From the NCBI GenBank assembly GCA_965212195.1, contig CBDBUW010000012.1:434001-498000 (forward strand): 64,000 nucleotides of DNA, written 5' to 3'. A program made the position numbers and the translations under genes. This DNA is from JAJCYK01 sp965212195 (lineage in GTDB: Bacteria; Bacteroidota; Bacteroidia; Cytophagales; Cyclobacteriaceae). Each line of letters starts with the position of its first letter. The first letter of the stretch is position 1. A model generated the notes under the pieces. That model had not been told where the DNA came from and did no database searches. It saw only the letters and a program-made list of their open reading frames with translations. Below, in pieces: positions 27,512-35,426 of this stretch.

Positions 27512-27589
27512 GTTTGTACTTAAAATTAAGGGCATAAAAAAGCCCAGTTCCCATAAAGTGGGAGCTGGGCTGCCTTCTAAAGTACAAAC
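27512..27589. promoter_or_regulatory. Nested inverted repeats in the leader of the TPR gene
   Basis: An outer pair, GTTTGTACTT (27512-27521) and AAGTACAAAC (27580-27589), is perfect over 10 bases. It encloses a strong hairpin (AGCCCAG...TCCCA with TGGGA...CTGGGCT, 27541-27571) that is followed on the minus strand by six T. This is a complete terminator placed just upstream of the TPR start, so it may act as an attenuator; a small insertion-like element is the alternative. Confidence 0.55.
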
Positions 27590-27665
27590 CTTTTCACTCC
27601 CAGGTTAACCGCATTAGCTGTTTTCCTTTCAATTGTTTGATATCTTGTCTTCTTTTCATATCAAT

Positions 27666-27696
27666 AAAAAAACCCTGACGATGGCTCATCAGGGTT
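27666..27696 (-). terminator. Terminator of the AraC-type regulator gene
   Basis: The perfect eight-base stem AACCCTGA/TCAGGGTT (27671-27678 with 27689-27696) is followed on the minus strand by seven T. It lies about 180 bases after the regulator's stop. The gap between them shows nothing else. Confidence 0.88.
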
Positions 27697-27873
27697 AACA
27701 ATTAGATTATTTATCTATTTATCAACGTAATTTGAGCCATCTATACCGGCAGACCAAATCCACCTGGCAGATCAATTCATTTCTAGTTTGTACAGAGTTC
27801 ATATAGTTTTTATCTGAACGCGAGTTTAAGAAAATGGTTGAGGATTTACAAATGAAATTTTCAATAGTTCCCC

Positions 27874-28965
27874 TTAGCTGCGCACAAACTCTGCTGGAGT
27901 CATCCCGGTATACTGTTTGAACGCCCGATAGAAACTGGTTTTATTGCTAAACCCGCAGTCCATACCAATCGCCTGAATGGATACCTGATGAATACGCTCT
28001 GTTTTTAATAATTCCTGGGATCTTGATATGCGGTATCGGTTGATCAATTGATAGAAGTTGGAATCCATATGATTATTAATAACCTGAGAAAGGTGATGAG
28101 CAGGTACCTGCAATTCCTCGGCCAGCTGGGACAGGGTTAATCTGGGATTGAGGTATAGCTTTTGATCCTCCATAGATTTCCTTATGGTCTGTTTGATGTC
28201 TTCCACTTTATGAGAAGAAAGCGGTGCGGTTTGATATGAGGGAGTTACTGGCAATATCTGCTTGATGTCCAGAATCCAATAACCCATTAGCAAAACCACT
28301 AGAGCCATAAGTGCAGATAATATTACTTCCACCGCAATAAAATCCGCGCCCCGGAGTAAAAATCCACTTTGCAAAACTAAATAAGACAGTGACAGGGCGA
28401 AGTAAAGCCATGCGAACTTCAGGAGTAAGGCTGTGTTATAGGGCTTCTTACGGTAAATGTAATAAAGAGCTGCTGTCACATACACCAAAATAAGCAGTAC
28501 ATATAAGTTAAAATATCCCCATAGATCAATACTCATGACTCCACTGGGAGCTAATTCATAATAATACTCGATGAGCTGCAGCTTTTCGGCGTTAGACTTC
28601 AAATAAGTGGATGGCATTTGGTAGAAGGTTATGGCCAGGGCAGGTATCAAATGGATTAAGTGCCAGTAGCAGAAAGTGAACCTGGGCTCCGCATAATATT
28701 TTATAAAGAAGTAAAAAGATGGCCCTGCCAGAAAAAGGAACGGATAGCTCAGACCTAATAAATGAGGCCATTGTCGAATTAATCCGGTGGTAAACAGCAA
28801 GAAAGTCATCAAATGCAGCAAAAGTGCCAACAGGGCCAGACTCAACAGCCACTTAGCCATACCCAAGTCGCTGCGTAGAAGCAGTAAAATAAGGAAGAAC
28901 CCCAGCACCATGGTGCCTCCCATCAGCAGTGTCAAGATAAAGGAAATGGATTCAACGCTATTCAT
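27874..28965 (-). CDS. Membrane-bound AraC-family transcription regulator
   Basis: 363 residues. The first 230 or so form about seven hydrophobic segments (for example MVLGFFLILLLL, YVLLILVYVTAALYYIY, ALMALVVLLMGYWIL). The C-terminal 100 residues are an AraC-type double helix-turn-helix (LTLSQLAEELQVPAHHLSQV and MDCGFSNKTSFYRAFKQYTG, ending MTPAEFV). This seven-helix plus AraC layout is known in Bacteroidota and suggests direct sensing of a membrane signal. It is divergent from the SRPBCC gene with about 145 bases between, so that gene is a candidate target. Confidence 0.88.
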   Translation of the reverse strand: MNSVESISFILTLLMGGTMVLGFFLILLLLRSDLGMAKWLLSLALLALLLHLMTFLLFTTGLIRQWPHLLGLSYPFLFLAGPSFYFFIKYYAEPRFTFCYWHLIHLIPALAITFYQMPSTYLKSNAEKLQLIEYYYELAPSGVMSIDLWGYFNLYVLLILVYVTAALYYIYRKKPYNTALLLKFAWLYFALSLSYLVLQSGFLLRGADFIAVEVILSALMALVVLLMGYWILDIKQILPVTPSYQTAPLSSHKVEDIKQTIRKSMEDQKLYLNPRLTLSQLAEELQVPAHHLSQVINNHMDSNFYQLINRYRISRSQELLKTERIHQVSIQAIGMDCGFSNKTSFYRAFKQYTGMTPAEFVRS

Positions 28966-29109
28966 TTAGACCAAATTTAGTAAGCCTTAGTTAAATGTGA
29001 TGCTGGATCAGTTTAGGGTTTACCGGAAATTGGTAACAATTAACTAAGAGTGCCTAATTCAAGCCATCTGGAGTCTTTTTATACCGTAAAATTGAAAAAA
29101 ACTTATGTC

Positions 29110-29661
29110 ATGATACGAAAAATATTGAAAGGAATACTGTTGGTAGTAGCTGCTGTAATGGCAGGAGGTTTGATTTACGGATTAGTCCAATACTCCAAGG
29201 CTAAAGGAAATAATCAACTCATCAGCGAACGTGTAGTGCAGGCCCCTAAAGGTAAAGTATGGAAAATCATCTCAGATGTCGGTAACTACGAGCAAGTAAC
29301 AGGACCGGGGATCCATCGGGTAGAAATACTGGACGGGCAGGGGCAAGGAATGAAACGGGAATGTGCTGACCCCCAAGGCAACAGTTGGGAAGAAGTATGT
29401 ACTATCTGGGAAGAGGAGCGTCGGTTCAAGTTTGAGGTCAATACCCAACGAGATGACTACGCCTATCCCTTAAAAACCTTGAGTGGGATCTGGAGGGTTG
29501 ATGAATTGGGGCCCACTACCACCCGGATTGTTATGCAATTCGATTTTGAGTTTAAAAATGCCTTTTTGTCCGGCTTCTTTCTACCGATAGCTCTGAAACA
29601 AGCTCGTGAGGACATGGAGTTTATCATGGATAATTGGCAACGGATGGCAGAAGAGGGATAG
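29110..29661 (+). CDS. SRPBCC-family protein with N-terminal membrane anchor
   Basis: The open frame starts at a GTG at 29050, but the ATG at 29110 gives a plain anchor (ILKGILLVVAAVMAGGLIYGL) and is preferred. The remaining 155 residues match the START/SRPBCC ligand-binding fold: an opening of RVVQAPKGKVWKIISDVGNY, a middle of EILDGQGQGMKREC and a long C-terminal helix after FEFKNAFLSGFFLP. Such proteins bind hydrophobic ligands; the ligand here is unknown. Divergent from the AraC-type regulator. Confidence 0.75.
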   Translation: MIRKILKGILLVVAAVMAGGLIYGLVQYSKAKGNNQLISERVVQAPKGKVWKIISDVGNYEQVTGPGIHRVEILDGQGQGMKRECADPQGNSWEEVCTIWEEERRFKFEVNTQRDDYAYPLKTLSGIWRVDELGPTTTRIVMQFDFEFKNAFLSGFFLPIALKQAREDMEFIMDNWQRMAEEG

Positions 29662-29802
29662 TCGTCTGCCTGCGAGCCGTCCTGCCTACGGCAGGCGCCA
29701 TCCGCGTGCTGCCGCAAGGTAGCATCAACGGAGGGGCAAGGCTTTGGTCACCGGTGACCGGCAGGCAGGGTTCAAAGACTACATTAGACGGTAAAAGTAG
29801 AT
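29662..29802. repeat. Cluster of short hairpin repeats
   Basis: The gap right after the SRPBCC gene holds a CCTGCC/GGCAGG hairpin near 29681-29696, the 14-base perfect palindrome GGTCACCGGTGACC (29746-29759), a GGCAGGCAGGG tract (29760-29770) and an AGACGGTAAAAG heptamer-like stretch. These are dispersed intergenic repeats that also occur near 35180, 43309 and elsewhere in the window. They abut the left end of repeat copy 2. Confidence 0.7.
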
Positions 29803-29883
29803 AATAGACGCTACCGAGCTGTCGACGTTGCATAACCCGTAAACTTTAAAATAGTCTTACCCTACCGTTTTTTTAACCAAATT

Positions 29884-30292
29884 TTGTCAGGGGCCCCGCC
29901 ACCCACCCAATTTTAAGTTACTTATTGAGGATATCGTTAGTTGAGATTGAGAAATATTTTTAATGAATCTCAACTGCCACATGAGCTTTATCTGTAAGCC
30001 GGCTCCCCTGACGTTTTATGCGTCGGTGAACGCGGATCGGGTCAGAGACTGCCAGGGTTCCATCTAGAAACTCCAATCTCATAACCCCCGTTTTCTAGGT
30101 GTTTTACCTACTTGGTGAACATTATCATGTTCCCAACATTTCCTTTTTCTCTCTAATCTATAGGCGAAACACCTAGAAAACCCTTTCAGTGACTCTATAC
30201 TTATCGAACTAAAACCCCTGTTTATCGAAACTTCTAGTGGATTCATCGAAGCTGAGGCCAAAGCCGGTTACATCAATCACCTAAAGGGTATC
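29884..30292 (+). promoter_or_regulatory. Highly structured leader of the duplicated gene, copy 2
   Basis: It contains the same three inverted repeats and triple ATCGAA array as copy 1. One A fewer on the 3' arm makes the third stem longer here (a perfect 15-base match around CTAGGTG/CACCTAG), while the first stem loses two G. The preserved pairing despite indels supports a folded RNA, although two copies are few for a covariation test. Confidence 0.58.
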
Positions 30293-30330
30293 TAAGTAAA
30301 ACTCGTACAACAAATCTTAAATTTTTTTAA

Positions 30331-30858
30331 ATGACAAAGCGATTCTTCATATTTTCATTCTTAATCTTCAGTCTTTCTCAGTTCTCCTTTGCTAAGGACA
30401 TTATCGTCACCAATACGCAGGATTCCGGCGAGGGTTCATTACGAGAGGCTATCGTAATAGCCAATAAGACTCCCGGTGCCGACAAAATCAAATTCAATAT
30501 CCCTATGACCGACCAGGGCTTTCTGCCGGGTGCTGTCACGGGCGAACAAGGCTGGGCTTTCTTCATCAGATTAGAGCGTGCACTTCCTGAAATCTCCCAT
30601 TCCTTGATTATCGACGGTAATAGTCAAACCATGTTCACTGGCGATACCAATAAAGTTATAGCTGGTAAGACTCAAGGCGCGGAGGTGATCATTTATTATC
30701 ACAAGAGTGTTAAAAAAGTGCTTCCTGGTGAGATCGCAACCGCCAGTACCGAGCAAAACCTGGATCAGTTGGTATGGTTCGACCAGGTAGAAGTATCTAC
30801 TGACAACACTTCTAAAAAGATATTCAACGCAGAGGGTGGAAGAATCCAAATGAGATAA
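30331..30858 (+). CDS. Small exported GSLREAI-family protein, copy 2
   Basis: Encodes exactly the same 175 residues as 26193-26720: signal peptide, SGEGSLREAI opening of a beta-helix-type domain, then FNIPMTDQGFLPGAVTGEQG and LIIDGNSQTMFTGDTN. The related protein at 24914 shares these blocks, so they are the conserved core. The C-terminal part (from about residue 115) contains no recognised motif. Its own terminator follows at 30889-30918. Exported and possibly surface-attached; function unknown. Confidence 0.8.
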   Translation: MTKRFFIFSFLIFSLSQFSFAKDIIVTNTQDSGEGSLREAIVIANKTPGADKIKFNIPMTDQGFLPGAVTGEQGWAFFIRLERALPEISHSLIIDGNSQTMFTGDTNKVIAGKTQGAEVIIYYHKSVKKVLPGEIATASTEQNLDQLVWFDQVEVSTDNTSKKIFNAEGGRIQMR

Positions 30859-30888
30859 TACTTAAGATTTAGACTGATTGAAGAATGG

Positions 30889-30918
30889 GTCGGGCCTGGA
30901 TAAGGCTCGGCTTTTTTT
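30889..30918 (+). terminator. Terminator of GSLREAI gene copy 2
   Basis: The same GTCGGGCC/GGCTCGGC hairpin with T run as after copy 1, ten bases before the convergent MFS stop codon. Confidence 0.82.
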
Positions 30919-30927
30919 GTTATTAGG

Positions 30928-32229
30928 TCATAGGGTTTCTTGGTCTACCATAGAAGTTTCCTCCATTTTAATCTGCTTGATCATGATAAGAATTAGAACA
31001 AATGCTAATGGATGAAGTACTCCTGCAATGATAAATACCGGAGTATATGAATAGTAGGTCAGCAGTAGGCCTACCAGACCATTGAACGCCACGCCACCTA
31101 GTGAGCCAGCAGCGCCCACCAGCCCCGCAACTGAGCCTACTGTGGATGACGGGAATAAATCTGCCGTCAGTGTTTGCATCATGGTTGAAAAAGCTTGATG
31201 TCCAAACATAGCCATACAGAAAAATACAATAGCCATTCCCAGCGGCACCCCACTGATCAACAACGCTACAGGCATTAAAGCAGCGGCTACACCCAGTGCA
31301 ATTTTTCTGGACTGATTTAATGTAAAATTCCTTTTTAAGAGATAACTGCTCATCCAACCCGCTAGAAAACTACCGGCACCGGCAGCCGCATAAGGGATCC
31401 AGGCATAATATCCGATTTCCTGGATATTCAACCCCCGGATGTCGGCCAAGTATTTGGGTAACCAAAATATGTAGAAGTACCAGGCGGCATCGGATAGGAA
31501 TTTGGCAACTAGTAACCCCCACACTTTCCGATATCCAAATAGATCTCTCCACCGTATTTTAGGACCCTGTTCAGTGGTGCCCTGCTCTTTTATACCCTTT
31601 AACCCTTCTGTTATATATTCTCGTTCCGAATCGCCGACATACTTATTACGGTTGGGTAAATGATATACCCTGTACCATATGACAGCCCAGATTAATCCTA
31701 ATCCACCGGTGATGAAAAATACCCAGCGCCAATTCAGCTGAAGTATGATCACGGCGATGATAGGGGGGGCTATCACTGCTCCCAGGCTGGAGCCGGTATT
31801 AAATATTCCGAAAGCAAATGATCTTTCTTTAGCTGGAAACCATTCCGAAACAACTTTGGCAGAAGCCGGAAATCCACCGCCTTCCCCCAGTCCCAGTAAG
31901 AACCGGGCCACGCCCAGACCCATAAAACTGCTGACCAGGCCATGCAGACAATTGGCTATGGACCACCAGCAAATAATAATGATATAACCCACCCTGGTAC
32001 CCACTACATCGATCAGTTTGCCTCCTCCCACATACATCAGGGAATAGGAGATCAGGAACAGCATCTGTAATTGTGAATATTCCAGATCGGAGACGGGGAT
32101 GAATTTCTGGATCTCTGAAATAGCTACCGGCAGACTTTGCCGATCCAGGTAGTTTAAGGCAGTGGCCAGAGCCAGCAAACCGGCAATGTACCAGCGGAAG
32201 TTTTTAATGACCTTCATAGGAACTGTCAA
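30928..32229 (-). CDS. MFS transporter, hexuronate/sugar-acid type (ACS family)
   Basis: 433 residues with about 12 membrane helices. The N-terminal ALNYLDRQSLPVAI, the loop LIDVVGTRVGY (DxxGxR) and the segment RFLLGLGEGGGFPASAKVVSEWFP are marks of the anion:cation symporter family that includes ExuT and GudP. A sugar acid or related anion is therefore the likely substrate. It is the last gene of a four-gene minus-strand operon, and its start overlaps the RpiB stop by four bases. Its 3' end touches repeat copy 2. Confidence 0.88.
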   Translation of the reverse strand: MTVPMKVIKNFRWYIAGLLALATALNYLDRQSLPVAISEIQKFIPVSDLEYSQLQMLFLISYSLMYVGGGKLIDVVGTRVGYIIIICWWSIANCLHGLVSSFMGLGVARFLLGLGEGGGFPASAKVVSEWFPAKERSFAFGIFNTGSSLGAVIAPPIIAVIILQLNWRWVFFITGGLGLIWAVIWYRVYHLPNRNKYVGDSEREYITEGLKGIKEQGTTEQGPKIRWRDLFGYRKVWGLLVAKFLSDAAWYFYIFWLPKYLADIRGLNIQEIGYYAWIPYAAAGAGSFLAGWMSSYLLKRNFTLNQSRKIALGVAAALMPVALLISGVPLGMAIVFFCMAMFGHQAFSTMMQTLTADLFPSSTVGSVAGLVGAAGSLGGVAFNGLVGLLLTYYSYTPVFIIAGVLHPLAFVLILIMIKQIKMEETSMVDQETL

Positions 32230-32723
32230 TCCTCCTGTTTGGATTGACCGGGCTCTTTAATGCCCAAGTCGTTTTCGATATCTTCAATGATACCCAGTGA
32301 AATGGCGTGTCGGTCACCTATATAATCATGTTCCAGCCAGGTATCTACATAATCGATCAACTCGAAAATACCCTTGGTTTTGCCCCCTAGACATATAATA
32401 TTACTATCGTTATGTTGCCGGGTCATTTTAGCTTCATAATGGCTGCCCACTACCGCTGCGCGTACACCTTTGTATTTGTTGGCAGCTATGCTCATGCCGA
32501 TCCCTGTAGAGCAAATCAAGATTCCTTTGTTGTAATCTCCCCCTGATATAGGGGCTGCTACTTTTTTGACATAGTTAGGATAGCGTACAATTTCCTGGCT
32601 GTCGGAGCCCATATCAATGACTTCAAATCCTTTTTCACGTAAATGTTCGGCAATTTTCACCTTAGCCTCATACCCGCCATGATCGTTAGCTATCAATATT
32701 CTTTTGTCGTCTTTGAAGTTCAT
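32226..32723 (-). CDS. rpiB: RpiB/LacAB-family sugar-phosphate isomerase
   Basis: A 165-residue aldose-ketose phosphate isomerase. NDHGGYEAK near the start, C71 in LICSTGIGMSIAANK (the catalytic base) and the phosphate-binding RQHNDSNIICLGG are all present. RpiB enzymes act on ribose 5-phosphate, but family members in catabolic operons isomerise allose 6-phosphate, erythrulose 4-phosphate or similar. The operon context favours such a specialised role here. Confidence 0.88.
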   Translation of the reverse strand: MNFKDDKRILIANDHGGYEAKVKIAEHLREKGFEVIDMGSDSQEIVRYPNYVKKVAAPISGGDYNKGILICSTGIGMSIAANKYKGVRAAVVGSHYEAKMTRQHNDSNIICLGGKTKGIFELIDYVDTWLEHDYIGDRHAISLGIIEDIENDLGIKEPGQSKQED

Positions 32724-32727
32724 GGCA

Positions 32728-33564
32728 CTAACTTTTATGTGTTTGCAGATTGTATTGCTCTACTAAGGGCTTTAAAAAACTAATTCCTTGGGATGCAGCG
32801 GTATCCGGATCTGGCTTAGGCAGTATTTCCAAGGAGATCCAGCCCTGATAAAGAGCCTTTTTCAGATGGTCGAAGATGGCCGTAAAGTCCGTGTGTCCCT
32901 GACCGGGAGCCATGCGGTTGGAATCGGCAAAGTGAATGTACTCAATGTATGATATATATTTTTCCAATTCACCGCCAATAGAACGATCCTCAATATTCAT
33001 ATGGAAAGTATCCGGCATTAGCTTCAAATTTGGGATCCCCAGGTTTTGCAGCAGTACCACTCCCTCGGAAACGCTGTTTATAAAATCAATCTCATAGCGA
33101 TTCACGGGCTCCAGGATGATGGTGACAGACTTTTGATAGGCGTACTCACACAAAGTAGCAGCCATGTCGGCAAACAAGTTCTCAGCTTGCTCCCTGCTGG
33201 CATTTCCAATTTGACCCCTTACTCTGCCAATGTTAACTAATTGTCCAAAGTCGGCGGCGACGTCGATAATCTCACGGAATATTCTCTCTACTTTTTCCCT
33301 TCTATGGGGATCTGGGTCCGTGAACATCAAACCGCCATCTGCATAAACTTGTCCGGTAGAAATACAGGAGACCTCCAAATCATATTGAGACAACAAATTG
33401 GATAATTGTCCCCCATTTATTTCACCGGCGTTTTTCAACGCCAGCTCAATCCCGTCAAATCCCAGCTCTGATGCTTTCTGAATGGAATGTTCAAAGCCTC
33501 TGAACACCACGAAGGCACTGGGTAAGGCATTTTCACCGGCAATAGCCACTGACAGCTTGATCAT
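32728..33564 (-). CDS. TIM-barrel sugar isomerase/epimerase (AP-endonuclease-2 superfamily)
   Basis: 278 residues of the xylose-isomerase-like TIM barrel fold. Metal ligands are recognisable as ILEPVNRYE (Glu), MPDTFHMNIED (Asp), HFADSNR (His) and LEILPKPD (Glu), as in hydroxypyruvate isomerases and ketose 3-epimerases. Exact substrate unknown. It lies between RpiB and SDR genes with 4- and 39-base gaps, so it is probably a step of the same sugar pathway. Confidence 0.85.
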   Translation of the reverse strand: MIKLSVAIAGENALPSAFVVFRGFEHSIQKASELGFDGIELALKNAGEINGGQLSNLLSQYDLEVSCISTGQVYADGGLMFTDPDPHRREKVERIFREIIDVAADFGQLVNIGRVRGQIGNASREQAENLFADMAATLCEYAYQKSVTIILEPVNRYEIDFINSVSEGVVLLQNLGIPNLKLMPDTFHMNIEDRSIGGELEKYISYIEYIHFADSNRMAPGQGHTDFTAIFDHLKKALYQGWISLEILPKPDPDTAASQGISFLKPLVEQYNLQTHKS

Positions 33565-33603
33565 GGTAATGGCTTTAGGATTACATAAAAGATAAACAAA
33601 ATA

Positions 33604-34398
33604 TTAGTCCTTTCCCCACCAGGGATCCCCCAAACTTGCCAGCAATCCACCGTCTACATAGATTACTTGCCCATTGATAAAATCTGAGGCGGGTGATGCC
33701 AGGAATAAAGCCGTTCCTACCAAGTCCTCTGGTGTTCCCCAGCGTTGGGCTGGTGTACGGCTAAGGATATATTCATTTAGAGGATTGCCCGGTTCTCGAT
33801 AGGGTTCGTTGATAGGAGTTGATATGTAGCCCGGGCCGATACCGTTGATTTGTATATTGTGTCGGGCCCACTCTACTGCCATGTTTTTGGTCAACAACTT
33901 TAAACCTCCCTTGGCAGCTGCATAGGCCCCTACAGTATCTCTGCCGATCTCACTCATCAATGAACATATATTGATGATCTTACCGCTCTTTTGGGTAATC
34001 ATAGTATTTGCGGCGTGTTTTGAGGTGATAAACGGTCCATTCAGATCGGTGTTTATAACATCTTGCCAGTCAGCCAATGAAAGATCCTCCAGCTTGTCAC
34101 GTCTAATAATCCCTGCATTATTCACTAAAATGTCTAATTTCCCTTGCTCCTGGAGGATTTGATCCATACCCTGATTGACCTGGGCCTCGTTTGCTACATC
34201 AAATGCTATCCCTTGTGCTGAGTAGCCCTGTGCTTTCAGGTCTGTCAATGTAGCCTCCAGTTTTTCCTGGTTTCTGCCGTTCAGATATACCTGGCACTGG
34301 GCATTTATGAAACCTTTGGCTAATGCAAGTCCGATGCCTTGAGTGGAACCGGTAACCAAGACCACCTTTCCTTTAATATTAAATTGATCCATATCCAA
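33604..34398 (-). CDS. SDR oxidoreductase, gluconate 5-dehydrogenase-like
   Basis: 264 residues of the classical short-chain dehydrogenase family. The cofactor motif is TGSTQGIG, the NNAG motif is VNNAGIIRRD, and the catalytic triad is Ser (ICSLMSE), Tyr and Lys (YAAAKGG). The overall pattern, with PINEPYREPG near the C-terminus, resembles gluconate 5-dehydrogenase and 2-deoxygluconate dehydrogenase. It is the first gene of the operon and so may oxidise or reduce a sugar acid taken up by the MFS transporter. No regulator or kinase lies in the operon. Confidence 0.88.
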   Translation of the reverse strand: MDMDQFNIKGKVVLVTGSTQGIGLALAKGFINAQCQVYLNGRNQEKLEATLTDLKAQGYSAQGIAFDVANEAQVNQGMDQILQEQGKLDILVNNAGIIRRDKLEDLSLADWQDVINTDLNGPFITSKHAANTMITQKSGKIINICSLMSEIGRDTVGAYAAAKGGLKLLTKNMAVEWARHNIQINGIGPGYISTPINEPYREPGNPLNEYILSRTPAQRWGTPEDLVGTALFLASPASDFINGQVIYVDGGLLASLGDPWWGKD

Positions 34399-34448
34399 TA
34401 AACATACGGATTTATAGGAAACCTTGAAAATATGAATGGTAGCAAATC

Positions 34449-34654
34449 ACGGTAGACGGTAAACGGCAGACGGTCGACGGCAACAAGATATACTTTGGAA
34501 GACGGACTTGTGTAACCCGATCTCATGACGTGTCTAATCTTTGTGGTGTTTTGCTCCTTGCGAGCGGAGCGATGCTTCTTTGTGGCTCTTTGTGTAACAA
34601 TCTTCCCAAAGCCTAGCAAAGTCCGTCTACCGTCAACCGTGGTCCGTCCACCGT
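34449..34654. repeat. Large palindromic repeat with heptamer arms
   Basis: The left arm has consecutive heptamers GGTAGAC, GGTAAAC, GGCAGAC and GGTCGAC (34451-34478). The right arm carries the complement-type series GTCTACC, GTCAACC, GTGGTCC and GTCCACC (34625-34652). Inside, GACGGAC (34501-34507) pairs with GTCCGTC (34621-34627), CTTTGGAAGA (34493-34502) with TCTTCCCAAAG (34601-34611), and GCTCC with GGAGC (34553-34570). The whole can fold into one cruciform or RNA hairpin. It fills the gap between the SDR gene and a lipoprotein gene. Confidence 0.72.
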
Positions 34655-34703
34655 TGTTGGACAACCATTTCACTAATTTTGGTGTCTTATTAAATGGAAG
34701 CAA

Positions 34704-35093
34704 ATGGAAAATGTGATGAAGTATATTGTGATGGTGTTCTTTCTGGGTTTAACCCTAGCAGCATGTGATAGCAACGACACCGATGAGTTGGCAGAAAAAC
34801 AGCAAAGACTGGTAGAACTGCAAGCCAGTATCGACAGCCTGATAGCCGATAAATCTTGTAATGGAGTAGGGGACTGCGCCAGCATAGCATTTGGCAGTAA
34901 ACCTTGCGGAGGTCCCTGGAGTTACTTGGTGTACGCTCCCAGCAATGTGGATGAAGCTCAGTTGCAACAATTGGTAAATGAATACAATCAAGTCCAGGAT
35001 GAAGTGAATATCCTAACCAATGCCGCCTCGGATTGTGCCTTTATCCAGGAGCCGCAATTGAGTTGTGAGGGTAATGAATGTAAGGCGATATAG
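34704..35093 (+). CDS. Small lipoprotein of unknown function
   Basis: 129 residues; starts at 34704 or at the Met at 34716 (MKYIVMVFFLGLTLAAC). A lipobox is followed by a short helical segment, then a cysteine-bearing domain: DKSCNGVGDC, KPCGGPWSYLVYAPS, SDCAFIQEP and SCEGNECKAI. Six to seven cysteines in the mature part suggest a disulfide-stabilised extracytoplasmic fold. I do not recognise the family. It is a lone plus-strand gene between minus-strand operons. Confidence 0.65.
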   Translation: MENVMKYIVMVFFLGLTLAACDSNDTDELAEKQQRLVELQASIDSLIADKSCNGVGDCASIAFGSKPCGGPWSYLVYAPSNVDEAQLQQLVNEYNQVQDEVNILTNAASDCAFIQEPQLSCEGNECKAI

Positions 35094-35244
35094 ACGGACC
35101 ACGCCTGTTTGCGAAACGGTAGAGTGGATGGTAGACCACCACCAACCGGCGAATCCGTCACCCTAACAGTTTTGGCTCGTCGGTGACCGGAGACCAGTGC
35201 ACAGATTAACGGGAGTCCTCAAGGTCCAACCATTCTTGTTTATC

Positions 35245-35263
35245 CCCCGGACTGGTTCCGGGG
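35245..35263. repeat. CCCCGGA hairpin repeat
   Basis: The stem CCCCGGA/TCCGGGG with a five-base loop has an inverted copy at 39355-39373 that differs by one loop base. It lies in the 333-base gap 35094-35426 between convergent genes. The same gap also holds CGGTGACCGG (35180-35189) and two copies of TAATCAATTAATT 33 bases apart (35298 and 35331) in AT-rich DNA. Confidence 0.7.
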
Positions 35264-35426
35264 AGTACGTCAAATTTAATGTATTTTTTAGATAAATTAA
35301 TCAATTAATTGGTGGGTTATAATTTATTGATAATCAATTAATTATAACTATACACCCGTAACAACCCCTTGTGCCAAAAGGGCTATTAAGGATTAATAAA
35401 GGAGCGCGTTCTTTTCAGTGAGTATT

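Larger units (their letters stand above)
29803..30927 (+). repeat. Direct repeat of about 1.13 kb, copy 2
   Basis: Second copy of the segment at 25660-26789. It starts in the common AATAGAC tract and runs to the base before the stop codon of the convergent MFS gene at 30928, so its right edge is exact there. The leader differs from copy 1 mostly in the first 260 bases; the gene differs by two silent changes. Confidence 0.93.

Noticed and set aside
30079..30261. 60-codon minus-strand frame inside repeat copy 2
   Set aside because: It overlaps the structured leader, is closed by an indel in copy 1 and has no protein-like pattern. The inverted repeats explain the sequence better.
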